Below, in pieces: positions 1 to 9,592 of a stretch of 64,000 nucleotides of DNA. Source of the stretch: JAJDYQ01 sp942491945 (GTDB lineage Bacteria > Pseudomonadota > Gammaproteobacteria > JAJDYQ01); assembly GCA_942491945.1 (NCBI GenBank), contig CALODD010000116.1:1-64000 (forward strand), written 5' to 3'. The notes under the pieces were generated by a model. That model was not told where the DNA came from. It ran no database searches and worked only from the letters and a program-made list of their open reading frames with translations. Every line of letters begins with the position of its first letter. The stretch's first letter is position 1. Position numbers and translations under genes: made by a program.

Positions 1-1
1 T

Positions 2-457
2 TCACTGAATATTGGTGACATAGATCTGTCGGCCGGAGAAGCCAGGGTGACTGGCAAGGGCAATAAAACACGCGTGGTACCGGTAGGGCGTTATGCTCGC
101 GTGGCTATTCAGCAATGGCTGGCCATTCGCACAGACATGTCGGCAGAAGCAGAACTGGCAATGTTTGTCAGCCGGCGCGGCGGAAGGCTGGCGACCAGGA
201 GTGTGGAAAAAAGACTTAAAGGCTGGGCAATACGGCAGGGAGTGAACAGAAACGTGCATCCACACATGTTAAGGCATTCATTTGCCAGTCACATGCTTGA
301 GTCCAGTGGAGACCTGCGTGCAGTGCAGGAGTTGCTCGGGCATCAGAACATTTCAACAACACAGATATATACCCATCTGGATTTCCAGCATCTTGCCAAG
401 GTCTTTGACAAGGCTCATCCTAGGGCGAGGAGGAAGAAGGTAAAAGAGGAAAGATAA
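2..457 (+). CDS. xerC: Tyrosine recombinase XerC, 3' part only
   Basis: C-terminal catalytic domain of a site-specific tyrosine recombinase that, with XerD, resolves chromosome dimers at dif. The frame is open from base 2, so the gene starts upstream of the window. Visible hallmarks are the HMLRHSFASH box (His and Arg of the active site) and the later LLGHQNISTTQIYTHL segment with the catalytic His and nucleophilic Tyr. The basic tail after the Tyr is typical of XerC rather than of integron integrases, and the IntI-specific extra helix is not seen. The N-terminal SAM-like domain is outside the window. It lies far from the cassette array, so I do not link it to cassette movement. Confidence 0.93.
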   Translation, partial: SLNIGDIDLSAGEARVTGKGNKTRVVPVGRYARVAIQQWLAIRTDMSAEAELAMFVSRRGGRLATRSVEKRLKGWAIRQGVNRNVHPHMLRHSFASHMLESSGDLRAVQELLGHQNISTTQIYTHLDFQHLAKVFDKAHPRARRKKVKEER

Positions 458-501
458 AATCAGTGTTCAGTTTTCGGTGTTATTTACAAAAACAGAAAAG
501 A

Positions 502-906
502 CTATTTTTTCTTCTTCTCCCACTTGTCCCATTTTTTGTATTTCTTTTTGCAGTACTTGCGCAGGGCATCATAATCTTTGAAGTAGAGTTCAAAATCGTC
601 TTCACCGGCGAGGCCATCTTTCTCGCAGTTATCACTGGAATGGTCACGGCAAATTTTTGGTCGAACATCGTAAATACCACAGTCGCCGTTTGGCAGCAGA
701 TGTGTACAGGGATTGGTCATCAGCAGGAACCAGCCATCCTCATCCTTGTATGCTTCGGTGTGTTCGTGTGATATTTGCCACAACAGAACATCGAAATCTT
801 CCCGCGAACGGGGGGTGTCGATTTGCTGGGTAAAATAGGTACAGCACCACGAACGCGTGCACTTTATGCAGGGGCTGATGTCTTCAACAGGTATTTTTTT
901 TGACAT
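502..906 (-). CDS. YkgJ-type cysteine-cluster protein
   Basis: Small cysteine-rich protein of about 134 residues. The N-terminal C-x2-C-x4-CC cluster (CIKCTRSWCC) and a later CGIYDVRPKIC segment are the pattern of the YkgJ/UPF0153 putative zinc- or iron-chelating family. The C-terminus is very rich in Lys and Trp. I place the start at the ATG at 906 (MSKK); a TTG three codons upstream is possible. It is transcribed away from ydbH and converges with xerC. The biochemical role of the family is not established. Confidence 0.75.
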   Translation of the reverse strand: MSKKIPVEDISPCIKCTRSWCCTYFTQQIDTPRSREDFDVLLWQISHEHTEAYKDEDGWFLLMTNPCTHLLPNGDCGIYDVRPKICRDHSSDNCEKDGLAGEDDFELYFKDYDALRKYCKKKYKKWDKWEKKKK

Positions 907-1030
907 GGCGCGCAATCTATATGAAAAGACGTCTGGTCACAACGGTCTATTTCAACGAAACTAGCATAGGGTATTAGTAATCTACCAGCAAACAAGAAGC
1001 AATGGAAGCGATGAGATTATTGTTCAGTAT

Positions 1031-3416
1031 TTGCTGGCTTTAATGAGTGTTTTACTCGTTTTGGCGCTGCTCTGGCTTAGTTTGCCGCATTTAATCGAAA
1101 GCGTTGTTCCGTCGCAGCTGACGCAGCAGGGATTCTCCGTCATCGATATTGAGATTGGAAAAGTAGGTTTGCAGTCAACGGCAGTTGAGCGGCTGCAGAT
1201 TTCAAATGAACAGCTGGACATCAACCTCCAGGGGCTGCAGGCTGAGTACCAGCTTTCTGATCTGATTTCAGGGTCAGTGATTTCAATACTCGCTGATCAG
1301 GTCCGCGTTAACAGGAAGCCATGGCAGAAGAATGAGCCGACATTACCCGACCCTATGTTACTGCTGAGCTTGTTGAAAACTAACTGGGATGAATACCTTC
1401 CAGCACGCTCTGTTGTGATTAATGAGCTTTCAATTTACGACGAAAATGGCACCCTGTCCCTGAATTCTTCCGTGAATATTCTCAAACAGGGGAAAAATGT
1501 CAACGGCGAGATTATGCTCGTCGATAGAAATAGCGTTGAGTATCTGCTGAAGATGGATATCTCATCTGAAACTGGCGCCGAGCTGCAATTGCATAGCTTA
1601 ACTGAGGGTGAGAAACATCCGCTATCTATTAAAGTTTTACCCGCTGAGGAAGCGAATGGCCTTAACGGGCAAATAAATATAGATCTGTTGGGAATTGCAG
1701 GCTTGTTTTCTGAGGTTGATGGGCTGTCTGGCCAGTTACAGGCGGATTTTCATATCTCAGTCAGCTGGCAGTGGCGAAACGGTTTCGCTGTGCAGGCCTC
1801 GCTGATTGAGACAGGAATTGCCGATTGGCAGGTGAAGAACGCGACAGCCTTACTGCTGGGCAAGCCTCTATCAAACAGATAGTGGCTTCAGGCTGGAATT
1901 TGCAGAGCCATCGTCAATGGTGGCGCATGCCCTGTCGCAAGAGACAGGCATCATAAAAGTGCTGACTGTAAAACTCCCAAAAATGATCAAAATCGTTGAG
2001 CAAGGTGTGCAGATAGCTGGCGAAAGCGGAGCCAGCGTCATGCTGGATAATGTCAGATTCGACAACCTCACAGTTCCTGAAATGCAGATAAATAATATTG
2101 CTCTTGCAAGCAGCCCGCAGAGTGATGAACAGGCTGCCTGTCGGTTTAGCATGCAGCTGAAGGCGCCAGCTGCTGAAATTAGTAATATGCAGATATCAGC
2201 TGAACCAGTCGAGATAGAGGGGGTTTGCCCCGATAGGGACAAATCGCAATGGGCGGTTAGCGCTAACGTCGCAAACCTAACAGTCGAAGATATTGATTTT
2301 CTGCTGCCACTGAATCATTGTAGTGCGGATATCAAAAACTTGATTGAACATAGCCTGTCAGAGTTTGAGGGAAAGCTATTTTGTCAGTCCAGCAAGCAAA
2401 GTGCTGCAGTGCATTCAAAATTCCGTTTCAATGCGGAGTTTGACACAGGCAGCGCTACTTATTCGTTTTCAGGCATTAATCCCAATAGCGATACACCACT
2501 TTTCAGCAGCCTGCTGAAGGGCTGGAAAGAACCTTATGATCTCGTCTCAGGCAGCCTCTCTCTCAATGGAGAATATCGCTGGTGGAAGAACAGCAAAGGA
2601 CAGGACAGTGAAAAACTGAACATGAATCTAAATGTCAGGGATGCAGGGGGATTCTATGATGGCATATTATTTTCCGGCCTGAATTACAAAGACAGTGTTG
2701 AAATTCTGCCAACAATAAAGTCAGCAGGTTTCGCCGAGCTTTCAGTGAGTGACATTGATATTGGAATTCCAATTGAGCAGACATCTGCTCGGTTACAATA
2801 CAGTGATACAAAAAACGGTGATTTACCGATAGTGACCATGAACAACCTGAGCATGTCTCTCCTCGGCGGTAAAGTTTTAGGGAATGATGTTGATATCGAT
2901 TTAAACAGTGACAGCCATAACATGGTGCTGGTGGTTGTTGGCCTCGATTTGGCGCAGATAGTTGCCTTGCAACAAGTAGATGGACTAACTGCAACAGGAC
3001 GAATTGATGGCTATGTGCCGATAAATCTAACCCCTGAAGGAATGAAAATCACAGACGGAAAGATTGTTTCACAGCCACAGGGCGGGCAGATAAAATACAC
3101 GCCAACAGGTGGTACTGCTGAGATTGAAAAGTCGGCAGTTGGTTCTGAATTCGTATTCCGCATTATCGAGGATCTGAAATATGATTCGCTTGATATTGAC
3201 GTCAATTATGATGAAAGTGGTGAGATGGAGATGATGCTTGCTCTTAAAGGTATGAGTCCAAAAGTAGACAAGAAGCGCCCGGTGCATTTTAATCTGAAAT
3301 TACAGCAGAATGTTCTCAAGCTGCTGCGAGGGTTGCGCTATGCTGAAGGTCTCAGCGAGGACATAGACAGGAATGTCCAGAAGTACTTCAGAAAACAGGA
3401 AAATCCGGTAAACTAA
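1031..3416 (+). pseudogene. ydbH: YdbH-family envelope protein, interrupted by a frameshift
   Basis: Two abutting reading frames (1031-1882, then a second frame open through 1917-3416) together give about 790 residues resembling YdbH. YdbH is an AsmA-like inner-membrane protein that bridges the periplasm and takes part in phospholipid transport to the outer membrane in enterobacteria. The N-terminus is a single hydrophobic helix, followed by long beta-rich sequence and a conserved C-terminal domain (GGKV, TGRIDGYVP, GGQIKYTP). The frame changes between about 1860 and 1885. The start is uncertain: an ATG at 1002 opens a 13-codon frame (MEAMRLLFSICWL) that stops just where the TTG at 1031 begins, hinting at a second frameshift. 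The ynbE-ydbL genes downstream match the enterobacterial ydbH-ynbE-ydbL operon and support the assignment. Confidence 0.78.
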
Positions 3417-3556
3417 CCCCTCTGATGATTCAGCTTATATTCATATTAATAGCAGTATAGTTAGTACAACAGCTCTATATGCAGCATAATTTAACACTTC
3501 GACTGACTATATGAGTTCTTTGAAATAAGCAGAGCGTCGCCTGCGAGGATGATAAA

Positions 3557-3754
3557 ATGAAGCAAAGCCTGATTAAAGTTTTTACCGGCGCATTTCTACT
3601 TTTAACAGTGGCTGGCTGTACGCCAACTGTTAAGGTGGCGGCGCCGGATGAACCGATTACGATAAACCTTAATGTCAAGGTTGAGCATGAGATTCGTGTC
3701 AAGATTGACAAGGGTCTGGATGAATTGATGACCAAAGACAGTGGACTGTTCTGA
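3557..3754 (+). CDS. ynbE: YnbE-family outer-membrane lipoprotein
   Basis: Lipoprotein of 65 residues. An N-terminal hydrophobic helix ends in the lipobox VAGC (Cys21), after which the mature part is only about 45 residues (TPTVKVAAPDEPITINLNV). YnbE is the outer-membrane partner of YdbH in phospholipid transport. A GAGGATG ribosome-binding region precedes the ATG. It sits about 140 bp after ydbH and overlaps the region just upstream of ydbL, as in enterobacteria. Confidence 0.85.
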   Translation: MKQSLIKVFTGAFLLLTVAGCTPTVKVAAPDEPITINLNVKVEHEIRVKIDKGLDELMTKDSGLF

Positions 3755-3770
3755 TAGCGAGGAAGATAGA

Positions 3771-4061
3771 ATGTTAAATCAATTAAGAAATAAATTACAC
3801 TGGATTGCTCCTGTGCTGCTTGCGCTTACCCTGTTTGCACTCCCTGCATCGGCACTTGACCTGGCACAGGCAAAATCACAGGGGCTTGTTAAAGAGACAT
3901 CCACTGGCTACCTTACAGCGGTAAAACCATCAGGCGAAGTCAACAGCCTGGTTCAGAAAATCAACGCAGGGCGGAAAGCTGCATATCAGAAACTGGCGAA
4001 TGACACCGGAGCACCATTAAGTGCAGTTGAGCAGCGCGCAGGCGAAAAGCTAACCCGGTAA
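3771..4061 (+). CDS. ydbL: YdbL-family periplasmic protein (DUF1318)
   Basis: Periplasmic protein of 96 residues with a clear Sec signal peptide (LALTLFALPASA, probable cleavage before LDLA) and a DUF1318 body ending in SAVEQRAGEKL. YdbL acts with YdbH and YnbE in maintaining outer-membrane lipid homeostasis in E. coli. I use the ATG at 3771, which has GAGGAAG upstream, rather than the in-frame ATG at 3741. It begins 17 bp after ynbE and is the last gene of this operon. Confidence 0.85.
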   Translation: MLNQLRNKLHWIAPVLLALTLFALPASALDLAQAKSQGLVKETSTGYLTAVKPSGEVNSLVQKINAGRKAAYQKLANDTGAPLSAVEQRAGEKLTR

Positions 4062-4205
4062 AGTGCCCCAGAGCTGCGTTCATAGCCGCTAGATCCTGGC
4101 CTGGCATGAGGTTTCAGTTCAGGCCATTTGCCAGCTAGACAATTTAGTGCTTGAACATTATTACCAGAAACTTTAATCTTTGCCTCCCAAAAATTGGAAT
4201 AAGAT

Positions 4206-4844
4206 ATGAATCAGGAACAGGCACGCGAAAACATGATCAAGCAACAGGTGCGAACCTGGGAGGTTTCAGACCCCAGAGTTTTGGCGCTAATGTACAAGTA
4301 TCCTCGCGAAGAATTTGTACCATCACCCTGGCGGGATCTTGCCTATTCCGATACGAATATCGTGATTAATGACAGCAGCTGCATGCTGTTTCCTGGAATG
4401 GAGGCTCGCATGCTGCAGGCACTCGACGTCCAGTCAGGAGAGCGCGTGCTTGAGCTTGGGACGGGATGTGCATACATGACGGCATTACTGGCTGATCTTT
4501 CCGGTAATGTTGTATCACTGGACACTACTGACAGCGTGCAGTCAGGTATTAGAGAAAACCTCGAAAATGTACAGTTTGAAACAGGCAGCGTGCTCGATGG
4601 GTGGCAGAATAAAGGCAGTTTTGACGTCATCGTATTGAATGGATCAGTGCAGTCGGTCCCAGAAGGTCTGCTTGATAAGCTAAACGTTGGCGGCAGGCTT
4701 TTCGCTGTTGTCGGAAATCAGCCTGTCATGTCTGCAACACTGATTACTCGCAACCAGGACCACAGCCTGGTAGAAGAAGTGTTGTTTGAAACATCGCTAC
4801 CACGCCTGGCCTCCGCTGAGCAGGAAGATACATTTAATTTTTAA
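4206..4844 (+). CDS. pcm: Protein-L-isoaspartate O-methyltransferase-like protein
   Basis: Protein of 212 residues of the PCMT family, SAM-dependent enzymes that methylate L-isoaspartyl residues of aged proteins. The VLELGTGCAYMTALLA segment is the SAM-binding glycine motif and the DSSCMLFPGMEARMLQAL segment corresponds to the substrate-facing PCMT loop. That loop differs from the classical DRALPIG, so substrate specificity may have changed, as in the group found next to tolC and waaA in many Gammaproteobacteria. It converges with waaA, overlapping its stop by a few bases. Confidence 0.75.
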   Translation: MNQEQARENMIKQQVRTWEVSDPRVLALMYKYPREEFVPSPWRDLAYSDTNIVINDSSCMLFPGMEARMLQALDVQSGERVLELGTGCAYMTALLADLSGNVVSLDTTDSVQSGIRENLENVQFETGSVLDGWQNKGSFDVIVLNGSVQSVPEGLLDKLNVGGRLFAVVGNQPVMSATLITRNQDHSLVEEVLFETSLPRLASAEQEDTFNF

Positions 4845-6141
4845 CGGCACCAGCCTGGTCTGAAGCTGCGCAGGTGTTTTCGGCCAGAGTGAATATAAGT
4901 TCTGATGTACGTTCCAGAGCGCCACGGTTTTGCAGCACAAGCTTCTTGCCTTTCTCACCTGTTTCAAACCTCAGGTTCGCGTCACCAAGATACGTCGCAA
5001 CGGCGGCTACCAGTTCAGGAATGGTTTCCACCTGTTTACCGGCATGGCGGTCCAGTGTCAGCTGGCTGATTTCATCAAAATTGTGCATGTGAGGGCCAAA
5101 AATAACAGGCAGACCCACCGCGCAGGCCTCGAGTACATTGTGACCACCAACAGGCACCAGTGAACCACCGACAAAAGCAACGTCTGAAGCTGCATAAAGT
5201 TTAAGCAGTTCACCCATGCTGTCGGCAATGATCACCTCAATATCCTCATCAACCGGACCTCTCAGCTCGCTTCTAAGCACAGTTTTATAACCATCACGGC
5301 GGCTTATTTTTGCGACAGGAACAAAGCGTTCAGGGTGCCGTGGGACAATCAGCAGGAGCAGGTCGGGATATGTGCGTCGCAGTTCCCGAAAGGCAACGAG
5401 TATCTGCTTTTCTTCATCGTCATGAGTGCTGGCGGCAATCCAGACCGGACGCATACTTCCGAAGTCACGGCGTAAAGATTCTGCTGCTTCACGCAGGCTG
5501 GCAGGTAATTTTATTTCAAACTTGATGCTGCCGGTGATAGCATATGATCTTTTCGGTGCACCCATGCGCCGTAAGTCGACGGGCATCAGCGCGTGACTGA
5601 GCGGCAATCAGGGATACCTTGCTTAGTGTCACACGTGTCAATTTTTCGAAACGAAATACCCACGCATAGATGATTCCGACATACGTGCATTGGCAACTAC
5701 AATCGGAATACCTCGTTGTTTACAGCCGTTGAATATATTAGGCCACAGCTCTGTTTCCAGAGTAACAGCAAGGCAGGGCTTGAGCTTGTCAAGGAAACGC
5801 TTTACAGACCAGGCAAGGTCATAGGGTACGTAACAATGGAGCACACGACCACCTAATTGTCTTAATACCTCAGCCGATCCAGTAGGAGTCATTGTCGTCA
5901 CCAGTACCGAAGTGTCCGGGTAACGACTTAACAGTTCATTGATTAGAGGAACTGCAGCACGTGCTTCACCTACTGATACAGCATGAACCCAGATGACAGG
6001 AGCATCCGGTCTGAGATTGTTAAACCCAAAGCGTTCACCCCATCTTCTGAAGTAATCAGGATTCTTTAACCCGCGAATTAGCAGATGTAGAATGACTACA
6101 GGGATGAGCAGTGGCAGTAACAGGGAATAGAGCTTTAACAT
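4834..6141 (-). pseudogene. waaA: 3-deoxy-D-manno-octulosonate (Kdo) transferase WaaA, frameshifted
   Basis: WaaA adds Kdo residues to lipid IVA on the inner membrane, an essential step of LPS assembly. The N-terminal half (6141 to 5638) has the membrane anchor, WVHAVSVGEARAA and ETELWPN. The C-terminal half (5607 to 4834) carries GSIKFEI, the GGSLVPVGGHNVLE signature and GPHMHNF. The two halves are in different frames. A third frame between about 5640 and 5560 supplies the missing linker (SLIAAQSRADARRL), so two single-base changes are needed. Because waaA is normally essential, sequencing error is more likely than real inactivation unless another copy exists. Confidence 0.85.
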
Positions 6142-6300
6142 TCGGGATATGTTTAGATTAGGTGATTATGCGAGACTCTGGGAATAGTAGCTGATTGGAA
6201 ACTTAAGTGTGTCCCTGTGTTTACCGGCTCTACCTGCTTGATACTTACTATTTGTCATATCAAGAAAGATTCGCACGGAATAGTTGGCCATTGCGAAGTG

Positions 6301-6366
6301 TTGACATTGAAATGGAAGATTTAAAAACAATATGCTTCTTCATGAATTATTAAAGGCGATTTTACA
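6301..6366 (+). promoter_or_regulatory. Possible promoter upstream of the waaE-like gene
   Basis: The divergent gap between waaA and the GT2 gene contains a perfect TTGACA at 6301-6306, followed by AT-rich sequence (TTAAAAACAATAT) but no good -10 hexamer at 17 bp. A weak candidate only. Confidence 0.25.
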
Positions 6367-7116
6367 ATGAATACACCCCTGTCGGCGGTTATTATTACAC
6401 ACAATGCTGCCGGGCAGCTTGAAGACTGCCTGAACTCACTATCATTTGTCAGTGAAATAATCATACTTGATTCAGGAAGTGATGACGAAACTGAGAATGT
6501 CGCAGTCAAACACCGGGCAAAGTTCATCCACCAGGACTGGTTAGGTTATGGTCCACAGAAGCAGAGAGCCGTAGAACTTGCAAAGCATGACTGGGTGCTG
6601 TGTCTGGATGCGGACGAACGCGTCACTGACGAACTTGCCGCATCGATACAGACTGAACTCGAGAATCCACTACACCAGGTCTATCAGTTCCCAAGATGCA
6701 ACCGTTTTATGGGGAGCTGGTTGAGGCATGGCGAAGGCTACCCTGATTTGAGTTTACGTCTTTTCAATCGTAAGTTTGCCCAATGGAGTGACGCGCCTGT
6801 TCATGAATTCGTACAGTCTAATGTTACGCCCGGTACTCTACAGGGTGATCTTCTGCATGATTCAGCAATCTCACTGCAGCGCTACCTGGAAAAACAAAAT
6901 CTTTATACCAGTCTGCAGGCAGAGGAAATGCTGAAGGCAGGTAAACATGCGGGGGCTGGTAAGCTGCTGTTAACTCCACTGTACCGGTTTATCAAGTTTT
7001 ACCTTTTCCGCCTGGGCTTCCTTGATGGCATGCCGGGACTTATTCATATTCTTATAGGCTGCCAGAATACTTTTCTAAAATATGCCAAGTTAATCGCCTT
7101 ACAGGGAAAACAATAG
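6367..7116 (+). CDS. Family 2 glycosyltransferase, WaaE/KdtX-like
   Basis: GT2 enzyme of 249 residues, cytoplasmic or peripheral to the inner membrane. It begins SAVIITHNAAGQLEDCL, has LDSGSDD and the metal-binding DADE at residues 81-84, then a WLRHGEGYPDLSLRLFNR segment typical of the WaaE/KdtX group that adds beta-glucose to the LPS inner core. The Lys-rich and aromatic C-terminal helix fits membrane association. It is next to waaA and converges with the ligase gene with only 2 bp between stops. The precise sugar cannot be read from the sequence. Confidence 0.8.
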   Translation: MNTPLSAVIITHNAAGQLEDCLNSLSFVSEIIILDSGSDDETENVAVKHRAKFIHQDWLGYGPQKQRAVELAKHDWVLCLDADERVTDELAASIQTELENPLHQVYQFPRCNRFMGSWLRHGEGYPDLSLRLFNRKFAQWSDAPVHEFVQSNVTPGTLQGDLLHDSAISLQRYLEKQNLYTSLQAEEMLKAGKHAGAGKLLLTPLYRFIKFYLFRLGFLDGMPGLIHILIGCQNTFLKYAKLIALQGKQ

Positions 7117-7118
7117 AA

Positions 7119-8276
7119 TCAGACGGCTTTACGCGTTTGGCTAAACATGGCACCCATCAGCAGCATCGCCAGCATTGCAGGCTCCTGATAAAAAGGCGTG
7201 TTGAAAAAACCGGCAGTGACTGGAACCACAAGCGCTGCAGCGCCAGAAATCCAGATCCATTGTTGCTGATTTTCTCTGCAATATGCCCAGCTCTTTAGCA
7301 AACGGGATATTACCAGGAAAAAAAATGCCAGCATCGCAAGCAAGCCTATTAGTCCCTGCTCAACCCATTGTGTGAGAAAAAGATTATGGGCATGGTGCAT
7401 CTTGCCGGTGCGCTGATAGAAGGCAGAGTCTATGCCAATTTTTTCAGGATCAATGGCCTGATAATTCCTTGGACCTATACCCCAGAATAAATTATTCCCC
7501 GTTGCTATCGTTGCTATCGCAATGTTCCAATTTTCAAGTCGCTCACTATCTGATTTCTTAAATCGTTCAACTGAAAACCTTTCCCTGTATTCCGGATTGT
7601 TGATATTTGTCGGATAGGTATTTATCAGGAAATAAGATGACAGATAACGGCAGAAGTTACAAGTGCGGCTGATGATAATAAAAGACGTTGACTGCGATTG
7701 AGAGCAAGTACCTGGAAGCAGGCAGGTGACGACTGCAAATATTGAACCTCTGCTGCCCATGTAAAGCAAGGCTACACCCATCAGGAAAAGAGAAATAAAC
7801 ATTAGCGCTGTGTATAGAAATATATCCTCCGTATCATCAGCCTGAAAACCATAAGCTGTCATTATGGCAATGCCTAGATATATTGAAGACTGTGTTGTTA
7901 CTCCAGCAGAATGAAAACTCAACGATGATGTTACGCCACTGGAATATTCAATAAGTCCAAATGTTAAACCAGTCAGTACACCTGCCAGCATTATCAAGGC
8001 AATAGATTGAATTTGCCTGCCTGTATAACCACCATGATAGAGGCAAAGAAAAAGTGCGCAGAAACTAAGAGTATCAAATGGTCCACTAAAACTTTTTTCC
8101 AGCGGCCAGTTTATCAACGTACTGAAAAGACTTACCAGGAATAGTGCGATCACTGACATTGTTATACTATCAGGCTGCGTGATAGACATATCGTTATTCA
8201 GGAAACGCCGCACAACAAAGACCAGCATATACATTGCCCAGAAAATAATTTTTGGTGTTTCAAGGCTGGGCAGCAC
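7119..8276 (-). CDS. O-antigen ligase-family membrane protein, copy 1 (damaged)
   Basis: Multi-span inner-membrane protein of 385 residues resembling the O-antigen ligase/polymerase (WaaL/Wzy-like) family. It is clearly paralogous to the next gene (shared QSSIYLGIAI, YMGSRGS, GPRNY and HAHNLFLTQ segments). It starts at a GTG directly after an in-frame TGA; the codons before that stop (YKNIELVTLLG) align with the N-terminus of the paralogue, so the real start may lie upstream. Between about 7630 and 7730 the reading frame gives a non-hydrophobic Cys/Ser-rich stretch, while another frame encodes the expected membrane helix (LALNRSQRLLL), which indicates two compensating frameshifts. Confidence 0.7.
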   Translation of the reverse strand: MLPSLETPKIIFWAMYMLVFVVRRFLNNDMSITQPDSITMSVIALFLVSLFSTLINWPLEKSFSGPFDTLSFCALFLCLYHGGYTGRQIQSIALIMLAGVLTGLTFGLIEYSSGVTSSLSFHSAGVTTQSSIYLGIAIMTAYGFQADDTEDIFLYTALMFISLFLMGVALLYMGSRGSIFAVVTCLLPGTCSQSQSTSFIIISRTCNFCRYLSSYFLINTYPTNINNPEYRERFSVERFKKSDSERLENWNIAIATIATGNNLFWGIGPRNYQAIDPEKIGIDSAFYQRTGKMHHAHNLFLTQWVEQGLIGLLAMLAFFFLVISRLLKSWAYCRENQQQWIWISGAAALVVPVTAGFFNTPFYQEPAMLAMLLMGAMFSQTRKAV

Positions 8277-8351
8277 AAAAACAAATCAGCCCAGTAGCGT
8301 TACTAGCTCGATGTTTTTATATTAGATTTTCTGATGTCACGTACTCTATAC

Positions 8352-9592
8352 CTAATATCTTGCCGGTCGGCCAGTTTCGTTTGAAGCTGCAAACATCATC
8401 CCCATTACCAGCATCGCCAGCATTGCATGTTCCTGATAAAACGGTGTGTTGAATAATCCAGCGATGAGTGGAATGGCAAAACCGCCTATCCCTCCATACC
8501 ATGCCCAGCCTGGTGAATGATCAGGGTCAGAGCGCCAGATCGCTATGATTTTCAGCAGCACCAGCAAGAAAAAATAGAGCTCGGCAAGTAGTCCAATAAT
8601 GCCTTGCTCTATTAGTTGCGTAAGGAATAGATTGTGTGCGTGGCTATATTTTTTCATCTGCATTAAATTTTCATTTTGTGTGACAAATTCCATCTCATTG
8701 ATGGAATTGTAATTACGTGGTCCAACGCCCCATGCCAGATCTTTTCCGGTTGCTAATTTGGCAATAGCTATCTGCCACGCAGCTAAACGCTGAGTATCTG
8801 ATTCCTTGATGCGTTCGATAGAGTACTGGGTAAAAATATCTTTGCTGAAAACGTTATCTGGGAATACCTATGTACGAACACAGAAAACAGGATCACGATG
8901 ATACCCGCAAGACCTGCTAACAAGATATGACCAGTCTTGATATTCAGGGCCAGGACAGCCAGCAGGACGAAGACAAGGGCAATAGCGAGCATGCTACCGC
9001 GACTGCCCATATAAAGCAGCGCAATAACCTGGATTAACAGGGACAGCTTAAGAAAGTTTGTTAGTTTGTCTGGAACATTATCTTTATCAAGCAGTAAGCC
9101 GGCATTAAGCACGATGGCAATACCAAGATAGATGGAGGACTGGGTCAGAATGCCAGCTGAATGGAACTGGAAGTCTGTACGTATCTGCAGTAAAAATTCT
9201 ACCAGGCCATAGACAAGCCCACCCAATACGCCGATGATGATCAAGATAGCAATTTGCCGGTATTCCCTGGCGCTGTAACCGGCACTATAGAGACAAAGAA
9301 ACAGGGTGGTGAATCGAAACTCATCAACAAAGCCCTTGAATCCGTTGTCAAATGGCCAGTTCACAAAAGTACTGATTAATGTCACAAGAAGATAAAGCGT
9401 AATGGCGATATTTACCGGTTGTCGAGGAACTAGCGAGAGATTCCCGTCCTGGTACCGCCTGACCAGGTAGATGACAAGATAGAGAAACCAGAACAGGGTT
9501 TTCCCTGCCTCCAGGCTGGGCATTATCAGAACCAGAAATGAGATGCAGAATAGTTCGTACTTGCGCAGATTGGCCGAGCTCATTTGTTGCAT
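8352..9592 (-). pseudogene. O-antigen ligase-family membrane protein, copy 2 (frameshifted)
   Basis: Second ligase-like gene. The N-terminal frame (9592 to about 8870) holds roughly eight membrane helices with QSSIYLGIAI and YMGSRGS. It shifts frame near 8865 into a frame containing GVGPRNY and HAHNLFLTQLIEQGIIGLL and ending in AMLVMGMMF. WaaL-type enzymes transfer O-antigen or a capping sugar to lipid A-core at the periplasmic face; the large periplasmic loop with HAHN is where the catalytic His of this family lies. Its start overlaps the 3' end of the neighbouring glycosyltransferase by 13 bp, so they are co-transcribed. Tandem paralogues suggest gene duplication. Confidence 0.72.

Noticed and set aside
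2..457. XerC fragment as the integron integrase of the array
   Set aside because: The C-terminal motifs and tail are those of XerC, the IntI-specific insertion is not seen, and 26 kb of core genes separate it from the first attC-like site.
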